From JAHJQQ01 sp041739295 (lineage in GTDB: Bacteria > Pseudomonadota > Gammaproteobacteria > Thiohalobacterales > Thiohalobacteraceae): a DNA stretch of 14,337 bases. Under the pieces are notes generated by a model. That model made no database searches and was not told where the DNA came from. It was given only the letters and a program-made list of their open reading frames with translations. The stretch spans positions 1 through 14,337 of the forward strand of contig JBGSOE010000408.1 of the NCBI GenBank assembly GCA_041739295.1, read 5' to 3'. Position 1 is the first letter of the stretch. Every line of letters starts with the position of its first letter. Shown piece by piece: positions 13,980-14,337 of the stretch. A program made the translations under genes and the position numbers.

Positions 13980-14056
13980 TTCACACCAAAGACCGCAAAG
14001 AGCACGAAGATTACATATTCAAAAACCTTCGCGCGCTTTGCGGTCTTTGGTGTGAA
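13980..14056. repeat. 30-bp inverted repeat (28 of 30 paired), 17-base loop
   Basis: The arms TTCACACCAAAGACCGCAAA (continuing to 14009) and its complement (14027-14056, ending TTTGGTGTGAA) match at 28 of 30 positions, around an AT-rich 17-base loop. This is the longest hairpin in the window. On transcription it would form a very stable stem 73 bases before xseA. Such long palindromes recur as small repeat families in proteobacteria. An open frame across it on the minus strand is taken as an artefact. Confidence 0.8.
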
Positions 14057-14129
14057 TTCATAAATCACCGCTCTCTTGCAACCGCACAGAATGTGTATGG
14101 GTAGGGCGATTCCACGTTAAGATGCTGGC

Positions 14130-14337
14130 ATGTCGAATCCCAGCTGCGATGACCGTGATATCTTCAGCGTCGGCCGCCTCAACGCCGAGGCCCGCGCCCT
14201 GCTGGAGGGCGCTTTTCCGCTAGTCTGGGTACAGGGCGAGCTGTCCAATGTCTCGCGCCCCTCCTCCGGTCACCTGTATTTCACCCTCAAGGATGCCAGC
14301 GCCCAGGTCCGCTGCGCCATGTTCCGCGGCAACAACC
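14130..14337 (+). CDS. xseA: Exodeoxyribonuclease VII large subunit, N-terminal part (runs off right edge)
   Basis: The 69 visible codons read MSNPSCDDRDIFSVGRLNAE, then FPLVWVQGELSNVSRPSSGH and LYFTLKDASAQVRCAMFRG. This is the N-terminal OB-fold of XseA, which binds single-stranded DNA; the catalytic part lies beyond the window. XseA with XseB degrades single-stranded DNA to oligonucleotides and takes part in mismatch repair and recombination. Ribosome binding before ATG 14130 is weak (AAGATG). The divergent position opposite guaB is conserved with E. coli and supports the call. Confidence 0.95.
   Translation, partial: MSNPSCDDRDIFSVGRLNAEARALLEGAFPLVWVQGELSNVSRPSSGHLYFTLKDASAQVRCAMFRGNN

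Noticed and set aside
13600..14060. CRISPR array.
   Set aside because: The repeats are inverted and of different sequence, not regularly spaced direct repeats, and no cas gene is present.
13832..14068. 78-residue minus-strand open frame in the guaB-xseA spacer.
   Set aside because: It runs through two inverted repeats and owes its length to them; no ribosome-binding site and no family resemblance.

Overview
The window looks like part of a gammaproteobacterial chromosome. The right-hand third carries guaB-guaA, divergent from xseA, which is the same arrangement as in Escherichia coli and many other Gammaproteobacteria, and the spacer between them holds REP-like palindromes. Base composition is fairly GC-rich (40 of 60 bases in 12061-12120), apart from one clearly AT-rich gene near 9350-10270 (22 of 60 in 9661-9720). 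I cannot name a genus from the sequence alone.

Layout. 1-317: N-terminal part of a winged-helix (OmpR/PhoB-type DNA-binding) regulator on the minus strand, running off the left edge. 318-1005: no intact gene, but recognisable debris: a decayed groEL 5' fragment (523-716), an unidentified open stretch beside it, and the 3' end plus terminal repeat of an IS3-family element. 1006-1620: a membrane-anchored protein with a striking ladder of methionines. 1836-2210: a frameshifted IS5-like transposase remnant. 2255-3106: ppk2 (polyphosphate kinase 2), convergent with a two-gene minus-strand unit made of a small helical protein (4968-5273) and a SulP anion transporter with a STAS domain (3132-4886).

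5300-8880 is a rearranged accessory region. It contains an lpxK fragment abutting a degenerate IS91-family transposase (5578-6264), then an intact gene for a bacterial member of the animal-type haem peroxidase family (6710-8161), then the C-terminal end of an IS91-family transposase (8629-8873). The two transposase pieces lie on the same strand but in reversed order, and their break points fall close together in the protein. One explanation is a circularly permuted insertion that brought in the peroxidase. Right at the edge of the second piece sits a HIT-domain gene whose first residues have been replaced. Its 3' end runs into an AT-rich gene resembling DUF6236 (9348-10271), overlapping it by 22 bp.

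10345-13553 is ordinary core genome: guaB (IMP dehydrogenase) and guaA (GMP synthase) form the two-step IMP to XMP to GMP operon, preceded by a well-formed sigma70-type promoter. 13600-14060 holds at least four inverted repeats and no credible gene. The window closes with the first 69 codons of xseA. The best candidates for something new are the methionine-heptad membrane protein, the HIT/DUF6236 pair and the permuted IS91-peroxidase segment. I see no clear evidence of a complete novel multi-gene system.
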